Source: Cryobacterium soli (GTDB taxonomy: Bacteria; Actinomycetota; Actinomycetes; Actinomycetales; Microbacteriaceae). From it: a stretch of DNA of 64,000 bases. Position 1 is the stretch's first letter; every line of letters starts with the position of its first letter. A program made the position numbers and the translations under genes. Below the pieces are notes generated by a model. That model saw only the letters and a list, made by a program, of their open reading frames with translations, did no database searches and was not told where the DNA came from. Below, piece by piece: positions 1-8,124 of this stretch. The stretch lies in contig NZ_CP030033.1 of assembly GCF_003611035.1 (NCBI RefSeq), forward strand, positions 3,100,001 through 3,164,000, given 5' to 3'.

Positions 1-175
1 GCACATGGGAGATCAGGCCATCTGCGGCCAGCTTCTTCACCATCTCGGTCACCGATGACGGCGCGATGCCCAGCCGGGTGGCCAGGGCCTTGGGCGTGAT
101 CGGCTCCGCCTGCCACTCGGTGTGGGCGTAGATGGTCTTGAGGTAGTCCTCGGCGGCTGCAGTGGGGGCTTTCAT
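1..175 (-). CDS. mntR: MntR/DtxR-family metal-dependent regulator (N-terminal part, runs off window)
   Basis: Only the first 58 codons are inside the window; the gene continues past base 1. The visible part is the winged-helix DNA-binding domain of the DtxR/MntR family: a start like AEDYLKTIYA followed by the helix-turn-helix TPKALATRLGIAPSSVTEMV. Family members bind Mn(II) or Fe(II) through their second domain, which is not visible, and repress metal import. It starts 26 bases after the stop of mntH on the same strand, so it is probably the co-transcribed repressor of that importer. Mn rather than Fe specificity is inferred from this neighbour. Confidence 0.85.
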   Translation of the reverse strand, partial: MKAPTAAAEDYLKTIYAHTEWQAEPITPKALATRLGIAPSSVTEMVKKLAADGLISHV

Positions 176-201
176 GGCGTCTTCAGGGTATCGGCCCTGG
201 C

Positions 202-1482
202 TTATCCGGCGCTGAAGACCAGCACCAGGAGCACGGCGTTGAGTGCCACCAGCAGCACGGCCGCCACGGCCCCCGCGGCCGTGGTGAACCAGCGGTTGGT
301 GAAGTCGCCGAGCAGGCCCCGCTGCGCGGTGAGCCAGACCAGCGGGATCAGGGCGAACGGGATGCCGAACGACAGCACCACCTGGCTGAGCACAAGCGCC
401 TGGGTGGGGTCGAAGCCCACGCCCAGGATCAACAGGGCCGGGATGAGGGTGACCACGCGGCGCAGCAGCAGCGGCACCCGCACCTTGAGCAGGCCGTGCA
501 TGATCTCGGCGCCGGCGTACGCTCCAACCGAGGTGGAGGCCAGCCCAGAGGCCAGCAGGCCCACGGCGAACACCGTTGCGACGACCGGGCCCAGACCGCT
601 CTGCAGGGCGAGGTAGGCGCCCTCGAGGGAGTCGGTGCCCGGCACGCCCTGCAGGGCCGAGGCCGCCAGCAGCAGGATGGCGAGGTTCACGGTGCCGGCG
701 ATGAGCATCGCGATCGACACATCCCACTTGGTCGCCCAGAGTAGTCGCCGGGTCGCCGCCGGCCCCTCCTGCATCGGGAACCTGTCCCGGGTGAGCGCCG
801 AATGTGCGTAGATCGCATGCGGCATGATCGTGGCGCCCAGGATCGACGCCGCGAGCAGCACCGAGTCGGTGCCCTCGAAGCGCGGCACGAGCCCGGCGAC
901 GACACCGCCGGCATCCGGCGGTGAGAAGAAGACGCCGGCGGTGAACCCCACCGTGATGATCAGCAGCAGCGCCACGATCACCCGTTCGAAGACGCGCGGG
1001 CCCCGCCGGGTCTGCACGGTCAGCACGATCATCGAGATCACGCCGGTGATCACACCGCCGGTCAGCAGCGGTAGCCCGAAGAGCAGGTTCAGTGCCACGG
1101 CCCCGCCGATGATCTCGGCCAGGTCGGTGGCCATGGCCACGAGCTCGGCCTGCACCCAGTACAGCCGCCGGGTCGCGGGCCGGCGCAGCCGCACACCGAG
1201 CACCTCCGGCAGGCTCGTTCCGGTGACGATGCCGAGCTTGGCGGAGAGGTACTGAATCAGCCAGGCCATCAGGTTTCCGGCCACGACCACCCACACGAGC
1301 AGGTAGCCGTAGCGGGCGCCGGCGGTCATATTGCTGGCCACATTGCCCGGGTCGAGGTAGGCGACCCCCGCGACCAGGGCGGGGCCGAGCAGCCAGAGCA
1401 GGCGGGTCGATCCGACGCCGCGCACGGCGGGCGGCGAGGCCGGGGCTTCGATGGCGGAAGCGGACCTGTCGGTTTGAGGCAT
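202..1482 (-). CDS. mntH: NRAMP-family divalent metal (Mn2+/H+) symporter MntH
   Basis: A 426-residue, strongly hydrophobic protein of usual NRAMP length (about 11 membrane segments). It carries both metal-binding signatures: DPGN at residues 44-47 in the first membrane helix and MPH at 220-222 in the sixth. The family imports Mn(II), and sometimes Fe(II), with protons across the cytoplasmic membrane. The ATG at 1482 is the only start available, because an in-frame stop lies four codons upstream. An MFS gene ends only 9 bases upstream and the mntR-like gene follows, so the three may be read together. A palindromic DtxR/MntR-like box covers the start codon. Confidence 0.93.
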   Translation of the reverse strand: MPQTDRSASAIEAPASPPAVRGVGSTRLLWLLGPALVAGVAYLDPGNVASNMTAGARYGYLLVWVVVAGNLMAWLIQYLSAKLGIVTGTSLPEVLGVRLRRPATRRLYWVQAELVAMATDLAEIIGGAVALNLLFGLPLLTGGVITGVISMIVLTVQTRRGPRVFERVIVALLLIITVGFTAGVFFSPPDAGGVVAGLVPRFEGTDSVLLAASILGATIMPHAIYAHSALTRDRFPMQEGPAATRRLLWATKWDVSIAMLIAGTVNLAILLLAASALQGVPGTDSLEGAYLALQSGLGPVVATVFAVGLLASGLASTSVGAYAGAEIMHGLLKVRVPLLLRRVVTLIPALLILGVGFDPTQALVLSQVVLSFGIPFALIPLVWLTAQRGLLGDFTNRWFTTAAGAVAAVLLVALNAVLLVLVFSAG

Positions 1483-1489
1483 GCCTAAA
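1473..1489 (-). promoter_or_regulatory. Candidate MntR operator over the mntH start codon
   Basis: The plus strand reads TTTGAGGCATGCCTAAA. Its 10-base core AGGCATGCCT is a perfect palindrome and the flanks are T-rich on the left and A-rich on the right, close to the TTAGG/CCTAA half-site style of DtxR/MntR-family boxes. The ATG of mntH is inside it. A second overlapping inverted repeat (GCCTAAA, 12-base gap, TTTAGGC; 1483-1508) shares one arm. Binding by the neighbouring MntR-like protein is inferred. Confidence 0.5.
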
Positions 1490-1491
1490 CC

Positions 1492-2838
1492 CTACGTCTT
1501 TTTTAGGCTCGCCGAAAGATCAGGTGCCATGGTGTCGGTATCGCGGCGGGCGATGACCATGATCCCCGCGGCGGAACCGGCGAAGAGGGCGGCCAGCAGG
1601 GCCCAGCCCACCGGCCCGTGGGTGAGCACGGTGGCGGTGATCACGAGGGGTGCCACCATGGCGCCGAGGGAGAATCCCATCGAGAAGACGCCCTGGTAGG
1701 CGCCGGCCCGATCGGGTTCGGCCAGCTCGAAGCTCAGACCCCAGGTGCCGGCCGACGAGAGCACCTCTGCGAAGGTGTGCAGCAGCATCGCCACGACGAG
1801 CAGCGCGACGGCGGCCACGACCGGCACCGCACCGGACCCCGCGTAGGCCAGGCAGGCGACCAGCATCAGCAGCCCGGCCAGGCCCACCGCGTTCCCAGCG
1901 CGTCGCACGTCGTGGGTGCCCCGCGACAGCGGAATCTGGAAGGCGATCACGAGCGTGGTGTTCACGATCAGCAGCACCGAGACCATGACCGTGGGCGCCT
2001 CGGTGAAATTCACCACCCAGAGCGGCAACCCGATCTCGGCCAGCCCGAACTGGATACCGAAGAGTCCGGACAGGGCGGTCAGGGCCAGGTAGCGGGGGTT
2101 GCGGAATGGCGGGCGGCCGCCGGGCGCCGGAGAAGGGCCGGTCCGGGTGGTCGCCCGAGCCGGCGCGTTGACCCGTCTGGGCAGCCGCCACACCACCAGG
2201 GTGCTGGCGAGCGTGGCCGTGCCGGCGAGCACGATCGCCAGCCGGAACGCGTCCCCGGTGCCGATCAGCAGCGGCACGCTCGCGAGGGCCGAGCCCAGGG
2301 CGATGCCGACGTTGGTGATAGTGCGGAGGATCGCACGGGCATCCACCCGGGCGCCTCCCGTGAAGGCGCGGGCGATGATCGCAGCACGGGTGCTGTTGGC
2401 GGCCCGGTCTGCCCCGGTCACGATGCAGGCGATCAGCAGCACCAGGCCGAAGCTGGTGGCCTGCGCGTAGGCGATCAGGGCCACACCCTCCAGCACCACG
2501 ATGGCGAACAGCAACCGCCGGGAGCTGATGCGGTCGGCCAGCTGACCGCCGAGCAGGCCAGTGAGCACGCCGACCGCGCTCGCCACCGTGAGCACGATCG
2601 CCACTTCGGCCGTGGACAACCCCACGATCAGGGTGAAGTACAGCACCGTCAGGGTGAAGAACACGCCGCGTCCCAACGTGCTCACGAGAGCGTACGCCGA
2701 CAGGATGCGCAGCACCGGGTCCGTGAACGGCCCGGCCAGGCGCATCCGCCAGGAGCCGCGCTGCGGGTTTGACGGCGCGGCGTCCTCCGCCGGCAACGCG
2801 GGAATGAGGCCGGTGGACGGGGAAGGCGTGAGAGGCAT
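1492..2838 (-). CDS. MFS transporter
   Basis: A 448-residue major facilitator superfamily protein with about 12 predicted membrane helices and a short polar N-terminus (around 30 residues). The loop after helix 2 reads GGQLADRISSRRLL, the usual MFS motif A (G-x-L-a-D-r-x-G-r-k-x-x). The substrate cannot be read from sequence; an exporter is most likely. It is divergent from an ArsR-type regulator 55 bases away, a common arrangement for self-regulated efflux. Its stop codon sits 9 bases before the mntH start, so readthrough into the metal-uptake genes is possible. Confidence 0.85.
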   Translation of the reverse strand: MPLTPSPSTGLIPALPAEDAAPSNPQRGSWRMRLAGPFTDPVLRILSAYALVSTLGRGVFFTLTVLYFTLIVGLSTAEVAIVLTVASAVGVLTGLLGGQLADRISSRRLLFAIVVLEGVALIAYAQATSFGLVLLIACIVTGADRAANSTRAAIIARAFTGGARVDARAILRTITNVGIALGSALASVPLLIGTGDAFRLAIVLAGTATLASTLVVWRLPRRVNAPARATTRTGPSPAPGGRPPFRNPRYLALTALSGLFGIQFGLAEIGLPLWVVNFTEAPTVMVSVLLIVNTTLVIAFQIPLSRGTHDVRRAGNAVGLAGLLMLVACLAYAGSGAVPVVAAVALLVVAMLLHTFAEVLSSAGTWGLSFELAEPDRAGAYQGVFSMGFSLGAMVAPLVITATVLTHGPVGWALLAALFAGSAAGIMVIARRDTDTMAPDLSASLKKT

Positions 2839-2893
2839 TCGTCAGTTATGCCAGCGCACCGAAGGTTGCCGAACTTATGTAGCGTTGGGCTTC

Positions 2894-3850
2894 ATGTTGC
2901 GATACGAGTTGAGCGAGGCCGATGTCGGCGACATCAAGTTCGGGGTGTCCCCGCTCTGCGAGATGGGCCTGTCGCTGCGGGCGCTCACAGAACCCGGCCG
3001 GTATCCGCTGCAGTCGGCCTGGCTGGCCCGCACGGCGTCGGCCAGGGCAGGAGCCGACACCGCCGTGCTGCTCGCCCTCATCGACGAGAGGCTCTGGACC
3101 CCCGACTTCCTCAACCCGCGCCCGAGTTCACCGCTCACCCGGCTGCCCGACGAGCTGGCCGATCTCGGCCGCCGCGATCCACGGGTGGTGCTCGGCCAGC
3201 TGGAGAACCTGCACGGACGCGTGCCCCAGCAGTTCAGGGGCGACCCCGCTGCGGCGCTGCGGTTGATCGTGACGGCGCTGGCGGACTACTGGGAGCGCGC
3301 GTTCGCACCGCACTGGCCGCGGATGCGCAGCATCCTGCAGGCCGACATCGTGCACCGCGGCCGCCGAGTGGCGCAAAGCGGCCTCGCCGTGATGCTCAAT
3401 GAGCTCGCACCGGAGATGAGCTTCGCCGACAACGTCGTCTCGGTGAAGAACCGCGAGGTCAACACCCGGGTCGTCGCCGCTGCGGGGCGAGGGCTCACGC
3501 TCGTGCCCACAATGTTCGCCAACCGTGCGTCGGTACCGTCGGAACTCGACGAGCCGCCGCTGATCCTGTATTCCGCACGCGGTCAGGGCGTGATGTGGCA
3601 GACGGAGAATCCCGTCACCGTGGCCGCGGTCGCAGCGCTCCTCGGCCGAACCCGCACGGCCCTGCTCCTGGCACTGGCCGAGCCGGCGTCATCCACCGAA
3701 CTCGGCCTGCGGTTCGGGGTGACGGCATCCGCCGTCAACCAACACCTGCGCGCGTTGCGCGACGGGGGACTGGTCACGTCCACCCGCTATGGCCACAGCA
3801 TGCTGTATTTCCGCAGCGAGTTGGGTGCGGCGCTGATCGATCACCACTGA
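2894..3850 (+). CDS. ArsR-like winged-helix regulator with DUF5937-type N-terminal domain
   Basis: 318 residues from the ATG at 2894 (MLRYELSEADVGDIKFG), chosen because the long upstream extension overlaps the divergent MFS gene and is non-conserved in character. The first 230 or so residues match the pattern of DUF5937-type regulators seen in actinobacteria. The last 70 residues form a winged helix-turn-helix with ASSTELGLRFGVTASAVNQH followed by a basic wing. This is the usual architecture of an ArsR-family sensor divergent from a transporter, so the MFS gene at 1492-2838 is the probable target. The ligand is unknown. Confidence 0.75.
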   Translation: MLRYELSEADVGDIKFGVSPLCEMGLSLRALTEPGRYPLQSAWLARTASARAGADTAVLLALIDERLWTPDFLNPRPSSPLTRLPDELADLGRRDPRVVLGQLENLHGRVPQQFRGDPAAALRLIVTALADYWERAFAPHWPRMRSILQADIVHRGRRVAQSGLAVMLNELAPEMSFADNVVSVKNREVNTRVVAAAGRGLTLVPTMFANRASVPSELDEPPLILYSARGQGVMWQTENPVTVAAVAALLGRTRTALLLALAEPASSTELGLRFGVTASAVNQHLRALRDGGLVTSTRYGHSMLYFRSELGAALIDHH

Positions 3851-3875
3851 TGGTGGTGCCGGCCGGCGCCAGGTG

Positions 3876-4169
3876 TCAGGGGTCGATGACCAGCAACAGG
3901 CCACCCGGGCTGTTCGCCTGGGCGTACATGTCGTTGATCCGGTCCCGGTCCAGCGCGGCGCTGAGCGCCCGCCGGTAGTGGAACTGCAGGGGAATGTGCG
4001 GCGTGAGCCAGATCGTGGAGCGGTACTCGCCGGTGTTGGCCGGGCGGGTCCAGGTGAAATAGAACGACTGCTGGAGGCGGAACTTGGCGCCGATGACGGC
4101 TTGCAGATGGCCGAGCTCCTCATCGTCCAGCAGGATGTTGAGCGTCGAGTTGTAGACGAACCGGCCCAT
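3876..4169 (-). CDS. DUF7882-family small protein (often misnamed ATP-dependent DNA ligase)
   Basis: A 97-residue protein beginning MGRFVYNSTLNILLDDEEL and ending in a conserved tail like ANSPGGLLLVIDP. It matches a small family widespread in Microbacteriaceae, now DUF7882, which automatic pipelines frequently call ATP-dependent DNA ligase although no ligase motif (KxDG) is present. Function is unknown. A good ribosome site (GAAAGG) precedes the ATG. It stands alone, convergent with the ArsR-like gene and with a 378-base non-coding stretch upstream. Confidence 0.8.
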   Translation of the reverse strand: MGRFVYNSTLNILLDDEELGHLQAVIGAKFRLQQSFYFTWTRPANTGEYRSTIWLTPHIPLQFHYRRALSAALDRDRINDMYAQANSPGGLLLVIDP

Positions 4170-4547
4170 CGATCAGCCTTTCGCCCGCGACCGAGTTGCC
4201 GATGTGCTCGGGCGTGAGATCGGTTCCTGGTTCATCGCGACGCCCCCCGGGTCGTGTGTTTCCTACACCTCGACAGTGTCGCCCGAACCCGGAACGTGCC
4301 CGAGTCCGTGCGCGTACATCGGTGTGCATCGATTTCTCAATGTAGTGAGCGGATCCACCATCGGTCAGTCCCCCGTCCGGGGCTGGTCCCGCGTTCGGGG
4401 GGCTTATCGGCCTCGTCCGCGGTCCCTAAGCTGGCGAGGCATCACACGAAGATCTGTCCTCGTCATTCCCATCGTGAGCGCTTGGTGCCGCGAGCGTGAT
4501 GGGTGACATCACCGGCAAGGTCAACGGCATGGGATTCGAGGCCAGGA
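4170..4547. other. Non-coding stretch between divergent genes
   Basis: 378 bases between the DUF7882 gene (leftward) and the membrane protein starting at 4548. I find no convincing ORF, RNA gene or long repeat. It must hold the promoters of both flanking genes, but no clear -35/-10 pair stands out. Confidence 0.5.
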
Positions 4548-4961
4548 ATGGGCGACACCGAACACGATCAGGCGCGGCCGGTGCTTCGGGGCTGGTCGTT
4601 GTGGCAGTGGGGCAGATTTACCCTCTGGACCGCATTCGCGATCGTGCCGTTGTCGTTTCTGCTGGGCGGGACCATCATCGCTACCGAGTCTTGGGTGTCC
4701 AATCCGGTGGTTTCGAGTCTTCTCATCGTCCTAGGGGTAGCTTTCCTCGCAGGAATCGTCGGCAACATCATGGTTCGAGTGGTCCGGGACAAGGAGTTCG
4801 CTGCGGGCTACACGACCAGCCGAGGCGGATTCCTGCAGTACGACCAGGTGGACGAATCCACCGGCCTGGTGGTGCGGGAGGCAGGGGAGCCGGCGCTGAC
4901 GCGCGCGGAATACCGAGCGAAGATCGCCGCGTTCCACGCGGCACAAACGGAACGGAAATAA
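4548..4961 (+). CDS. Small membrane protein, function unknown
   Basis: 137 residues from the ATG at 4548 (MGDTEHDQARP), preceded by GAGGCCAGGA as a ribosome site; an alternative GTG start at 4503 would add 15 residues. Two hydrophobic segments (about residues 18-43 and 52-77) predict a hairpin in the membrane, followed by a cytoplasmic tail of 55 mostly polar residues. I recognise no domain. The next gene begins 7 bases downstream and also has two N-terminal membrane segments, so the two products probably act together. Confidence 0.7.
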   Translation: MGDTEHDQARPVLRGWSLWQWGRFTLWTAFAIVPLSFLLGGTIIATESWVSNPVVSSLLIVLGVAFLAGIVGNIMVRVVRDKEFAAGYTTSRGGFLQYDQVDESTGLVVREAGEPALTRAEYRAKIAAFHAAQTERK

Positions 4962-4968
4962 CACGAAA

Positions 4969-5643
4969 ATGACCCCGCCCGCCTGGAGGTGGAGCTTCCT
5001 GCTCACCCGAATCCTGTTCGCATTGCTCGTGGTTTCGGTTCCGCTGTCTCGCATCTTGCGATCCCTGTCGGACGACACCGACCGAGCGTTTTCGAGCGCG
5101 CTCGCGGGGATCACCGCTGTCGCCGTTGTCGGCATCGTCACGGTGGGTTTGTCGATGCGGGTGCAAGCAAACGCGACCGTTCGCAAGCTGCGGGACACGT
5201 TGGCCGTTCAGCACCCGGGCGGGGCTTTTCTGGTGCTCAAGACGAGCCGGATGCAGTCAGACCTGAAGTCGTTGAAACCCGACCTGTACGAGACCGGGTG
5301 GAACCGGTGGTCGACCGCGCTGGTGGTCACGGTGGACGACGAGTCCTTCACCATCTGGGATCGCGACGGACAGCGGGCCGCCGAAGTGATGAGCATTCCG
5401 TGGAGTTCGGTCATGACGGCCACGATCAACCGCGCCGGGGTTGGCGCCCAGTGGATGGATGCGGTCGTCACCCGAGTGCACTCCGGGCCGATCAAGATCG
5501 ACCTGGTGTTTCCGCCCGGGGCTGTGCGCCGCGGACTTCTGTGGCCGGCGGAGCCTGCCGAGGCCGCCGCGATGTCGGCGTTGTTCGCTGCCCGCATTCA
5601 GGTCAGCCACGATCAGGCAGAGCCGCTCGAGAAGGCGGAATAG
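4969..5643 (+). CDS. Membrane-anchored protein with PH-like C-terminal domain, function unknown
   Basis: 224 residues: two membrane segments near the N-terminus (about residues 9-28 and 43-63) and a soluble domain of about 150 residues rich in alternating beta-type stretches (e.g. STALVVTVDDESFTIWDRDG, then a W-S/T pattern), resembling bacterial PH-like domains on short membrane hairpins. It follows the preceding gene after 7 bases, suggesting one operon. No enzymatic motif is visible and I cannot assign a role. Confidence 0.65.
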   Translation: MTPPAWRWSFLLTRILFALLVVSVPLSRILRSLSDDTDRAFSSALAGITAVAVVGIVTVGLSMRVQANATVRKLRDTLAVQHPGGAFLVLKTSRMQSDLKSLKPDLYETGWNRWSTALVVTVDDESFTIWDRDGQRAAEVMSIPWSSVMTATINRAGVGAQWMDAVVTRVHSGPIKIDLVFPPGAVRRGLLWPAEPAEAAAMSALFAARIQVSHDQAEPLEKAE

Positions 5644-5741
5644 CCCTATCGAGGTGTCGGGCGTGTGTTCAAAGCACGCCTGTGAATTCACCCGAGCAAT
5701 CCGGGTGCAACGGCGGATCGGTTCGGAACGGATGATTTCCC

Positions 5742-5757
5742 TCCTCCTTCGGGAGGA
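5742..5757 (+). terminator. Short UUCG-loop hairpin
   Basis: TCCTCC TTCG GGAGGA forms a six-pair stem capped by the very stable UUCG tetraloop, 99 bases after the stop of the preceding gene and 52 bases before the histidine kinase. No T-run follows, so it may be a weak terminator or a 5' leader structure of the kinase mRNA. Confidence 0.4.
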
Positions 5758-5809
5758 ACTAGCGCCGATCGGCTGATCCGGGGTGTGGTGGCGGCTCTAA
5801 CGTGAGGGC

Positions 5810-7072
5810 ATGACGAAAATGACGAGGGTGCTGCGGGCCGCTAGCAAACCCGCTGTCGGGGCAGGATTCGTGCTGTTCTGGGTGATGGCCGAGGTGGGGC
5901 GATTCGATCCGGATGCCGTCCCGGTGGCGGTGTTGCCGTTTCTGCTGATTGGCATCGCCATCGCCGTGGCACGTGTCGCCCCGGGGGTGGCTCTCGGTAT
6001 CGGTGGGGCGCTTCTGCTGGCCCAACTCATCGTCCCGGCGCTCAGATTCGACCAGTCGGCGTTTCCGGCCTACCTCGGCCTGGCGGTCGTCGCGGTGGTG
6101 GTCGGTGCCGGCCAGGGTGGCCGGTTGCGAACCGCCAGCCTTCCGCTTCTCATCCTGTATGGCATCGTGGCCGGCCTGTTCTACACGGTTCCGGCGCTCT
6201 CGCCGGCGGGCGACGCCAGTGTCGTCACCGGCTGGGGACCGGCCAATCCGAACCTCGGTGGCAACATCGCCGGCTGGTGTGCCGGATTCGCGGTGGTCGC
6301 GGCGGCGGGGTGGTTCATCGGCTTCGGCATCCGCGCCCGCGACGAACGTAACCGCAGCGAGGCGCAGCGTCTGGCGGTGGAGGCCGACCTCGCCGGCGCG
6401 GAGACCGAACTCAGACTCGCCAGCGAGCGGGACCGGATCGCCCAGGACGTGCACGACATCATGGCGCACTCGCTCTCGGTCATCGTGGCCCAGGCGGACG
6501 GTGCTCGGTACCTGGGTGATCGCCGACCGGGCAGCACGAACGACTCCCTTGCCGCGATCGCGGAGTCCGCCCGAGAGTCGCTGGTCGAGGTGCGGATGCT
6601 CATCGAATCGCTCGACCCTGCCTCTGACGGGCACTCGCACCCCACGCTGGGCGACCTCGACGCCCTCCTGGCGCGGATGCGGTCCGCCGGGCTGCTCGTC
6701 GGCCACGCGGTGTTCGGGGAGCCGGGTACGCTGACCGCCGGGCAGCAGTTGGCGGTCTACCGCATCGTTCAGGAGGGCCTGACGAATGCGCTCAAGCACG
6801 GTGGGGCATCCGCTGACGCCCAGGTGATGTTCGACTGGCGGGGGCCCGGCCTGTCGCTGACCATTTCGTCCCGCGGCGCGGGCGGCCTCCCGGCAGAGCC
6901 GTCCTCGGGGCGAGGCCTGCGTGGAATGCACGAACGCGCGCGCTTGGCTGGAGGCTGGCTGGCGGCGGGACCCGACGACGATGAGCCCCATCGATTCGTC
7001 GTGACCGGGTTCGTGCCTCGCGCCGATGTGGTTATGGGTAGCCTGGTGCCGTTTGGCGGGGCCGCCTCATGA
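5810..7072 (+). CDS. Two-component sensor histidine kinase (NarL/LiaS-type, HisKA_3)
   Basis: 420 residues. The N-terminal 190 or so hold about five hydrophobic segments with no large outside domain, then a helical linker. The dimerisation/phosphoacceptor segment reads RDRIAQDVHDIMAHSLSVIV; the histidine near residue 215 (DVHD) is the expected phosphorylation site. The ATP-binding part shows the N-box (VQEGLTNALKHGG) and a late G-box (GRGLRGMHERARLAGG). Its stop overlaps the response-regulator start (ATGA), so the pair is translationally coupled. The signal is unknown; intramembrane-sensing kinases of this shape usually respond to envelope stress. A second ATG three codons in (5819) is an alternative start. 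Confidence 0.9.
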   Translation: MTKMTRVLRAASKPAVGAGFVLFWVMAEVGRFDPDAVPVAVLPFLLIGIAIAVARVAPGVALGIGGALLLAQLIVPALRFDQSAFPAYLGLAVVAVVVGAGQGGRLRTASLPLLILYGIVAGLFYTVPALSPAGDASVVTGWGPANPNLGGNIAGWCAGFAVVAAAGWFIGFGIRARDERNRSEAQRLAVEADLAGAETELRLASERDRIAQDVHDIMAHSLSVIVAQADGARYLGDRRPGSTNDSLAAIAESARESLVEVRMLIESLDPASDGHSHPTLGDLDALLARMRSAGLLVGHAVFGEPGTLTAGQQLAVYRIVQEGLTNALKHGGASADAQVMFDWRGPGLSLTISSRGAGGLPAEPSSGRGLRGMHERARLAGGWLAAGPDDDEPHRFVVTGFVPRADVVMGSLVPFGGAAS

Positions 7073-7719
7073 TCCGCATCGCGATCGCGGACGACCAGGT
7101 GCTGTTTTGCTCCGGGATCCAGATGCTGATCGAATCCCAAGATGACTTGGAGTTCGTCGGCTCTGCCTACGACGGTGAGGCGATCCGTGAACTCGCAGCT
7201 ACCGAGCATCCCGATGTGATCCTGATGGATATCAGGATGCCCAAGGCGGACGGCATCACGGCGACCGCGCAGATCCTCCGGGACAGCGGCCCCGCCGCGC
7301 CACGCGTCATCGTGCTCACGACCCACCAGCGCGACACCGCGGTGCTGCAGGCCATTGCCGCCGGCGCCAGCGGCTTTCTGATGAAGGACTCCACGCCTGA
7401 ATTCCTCCTCGCCTCGATCCGCACGGTGTATGACGGGAAGTCGGTGATCTCGCCGCACGGCTCGCTGGCCCTCCTCCACGATCTGTCGCCGCGGCGGCAA
7501 GGCCCGGCCAACGAGGCCGTGATCGCGGGGCTCACCGTGCGGCAGAAGGAAGTCTTCCACCTGGCAGCGCGGGGGCTGAGCAACGCGGAGATCGCGGCAT
7601 CCGCCTTCATCAGCGAGACCACCGTGAAGAGCCACGTCTCGAGCGTGCTGGCCAAGCTGGGCCTGGCGTCCCGCCTTCAACTCGTCGCCCTGGCCTACGA
7701 GAACCGCCTCGTCGTATAG
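7069..7719 (+). CDS. LuxR/NarL-family response regulator
   Basis: 216 residues. Receiver domain (1-120) with acidic pocket DD at 8-9, phosphoacceptor D54 in ILMDIRMPKADG, the conserved TT at 84-85 and K106 in FLMKD. The C-terminal part (about 154-216) is a LuxR helix-turn-helix: LTVRQKEVFHLAARGLSNAE followed by ETTVKSHVSSVLAKLGL. It overlaps the kinase by four bases and should be its partner. The next genes are a PadR regulator and a HAAS membrane protein, so a local envelope-stress target is plausible but not shown. Confidence 0.93.
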   Translation: MIRIAIADDQVLFCSGIQMLIESQDDLEFVGSAYDGEAIRELAATEHPDVILMDIRMPKADGITATAQILRDSGPAAPRVIVLTTHQRDTAVLQAIAAGASGFLMKDSTPEFLLASIRTVYDGKSVISPHGSLALLHDLSPRRQGPANEAVIAGLTVRQKEVFHLAARGLSNAEIAASAFISETTVKSHVSSVLAKLGLASRLQLVALAYENRLVV

Positions 7720-7752
7720 CGGCTGTGCGGCACCGGCCACCCATACCCGTGT

Positions 7753-7777
7753 CACTATCTTGTTAAACAAGGTAGTG
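7753..7777 (+). promoter_or_regulatory. PadR operator: 25-bp palindrome upstream of padR-like gene
   Basis: CACTATCTTGTT, one central A, then AACAAGGTAGTG: 11 of 12 positions pair across the axis at 7765. PadR-family proteins bind such long inverted repeats at their own promoters. The right end touches the first possible GTG start (7777) and lies 8 bases before the preferred one (7786). Self-repression of the PadR-HAAS pair is the simplest reading. Confidence 0.7.
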
Positions 7778-7785
7778 TGACGGGC

Positions 7786-8124
7786 GTGAGCACAGACGTC
7801 TGGACACAACTCCGCAAGGGGGTCGTGGAATTCTGCGTGCTCGGGCTGCTCGCGGAGCGGCCCAGGTACGGCTGGGAGCTCGCCGACACGCTCATCACGA
7901 ACAATCTCATCGCCAGTATCGGAACGCTCTATCCGATGCTCACCCGCCTGCGCTCCCAAGGCCTTGTCAGCACCTACGACGAGGTCTCAGGCGCGGGGCC
8001 GGTGCGCAAGTACTACGAGCTGACCCCGGCGGGAATTGCTCAGCTGGCCAGCTTTCGGGCCCACTGGGGGCCTTTTTCCAGCACCGTGTACAGGATCGTC
8101 GGAGGGGACGAACACCATGACTGA
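7786..8124 (+). CDS. PadR-family transcriptional regulator
   Basis: 112 residues starting at GTG 7786 (MSTDVWTQLRKGVVEFCVLG); a GTG at 7777 would add three residues. The PadR winged helix is clear: FCVLGLLAERPRYGWELADT, a recognition region IGTLYPMLTRLRSQGLV and the wing YYELTPAGI. Such proteins repress their own operon until a ligand or membrane stress relieves them. The stop overlaps the start of the following membrane protein, the standard PadR-HAAS pairing, and a 25-bp palindrome lies just upstream. Confidence 0.9.
   Translation: MSTDVWTQLRKGVVEFCVLGLLAERPRYGWELADTLITNNLIASIGTLYPMLTRLRSQGLVSTYDEVSGAGPVRKYYELTPAGIAQLASFRAHWGPFSSTVYRIVGGDEHHD

Noticed and set aside
1..175. Pseudogene: short regulator fragment
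   Set aside because: It is cut by the window edge; the visible reading frame is intact.
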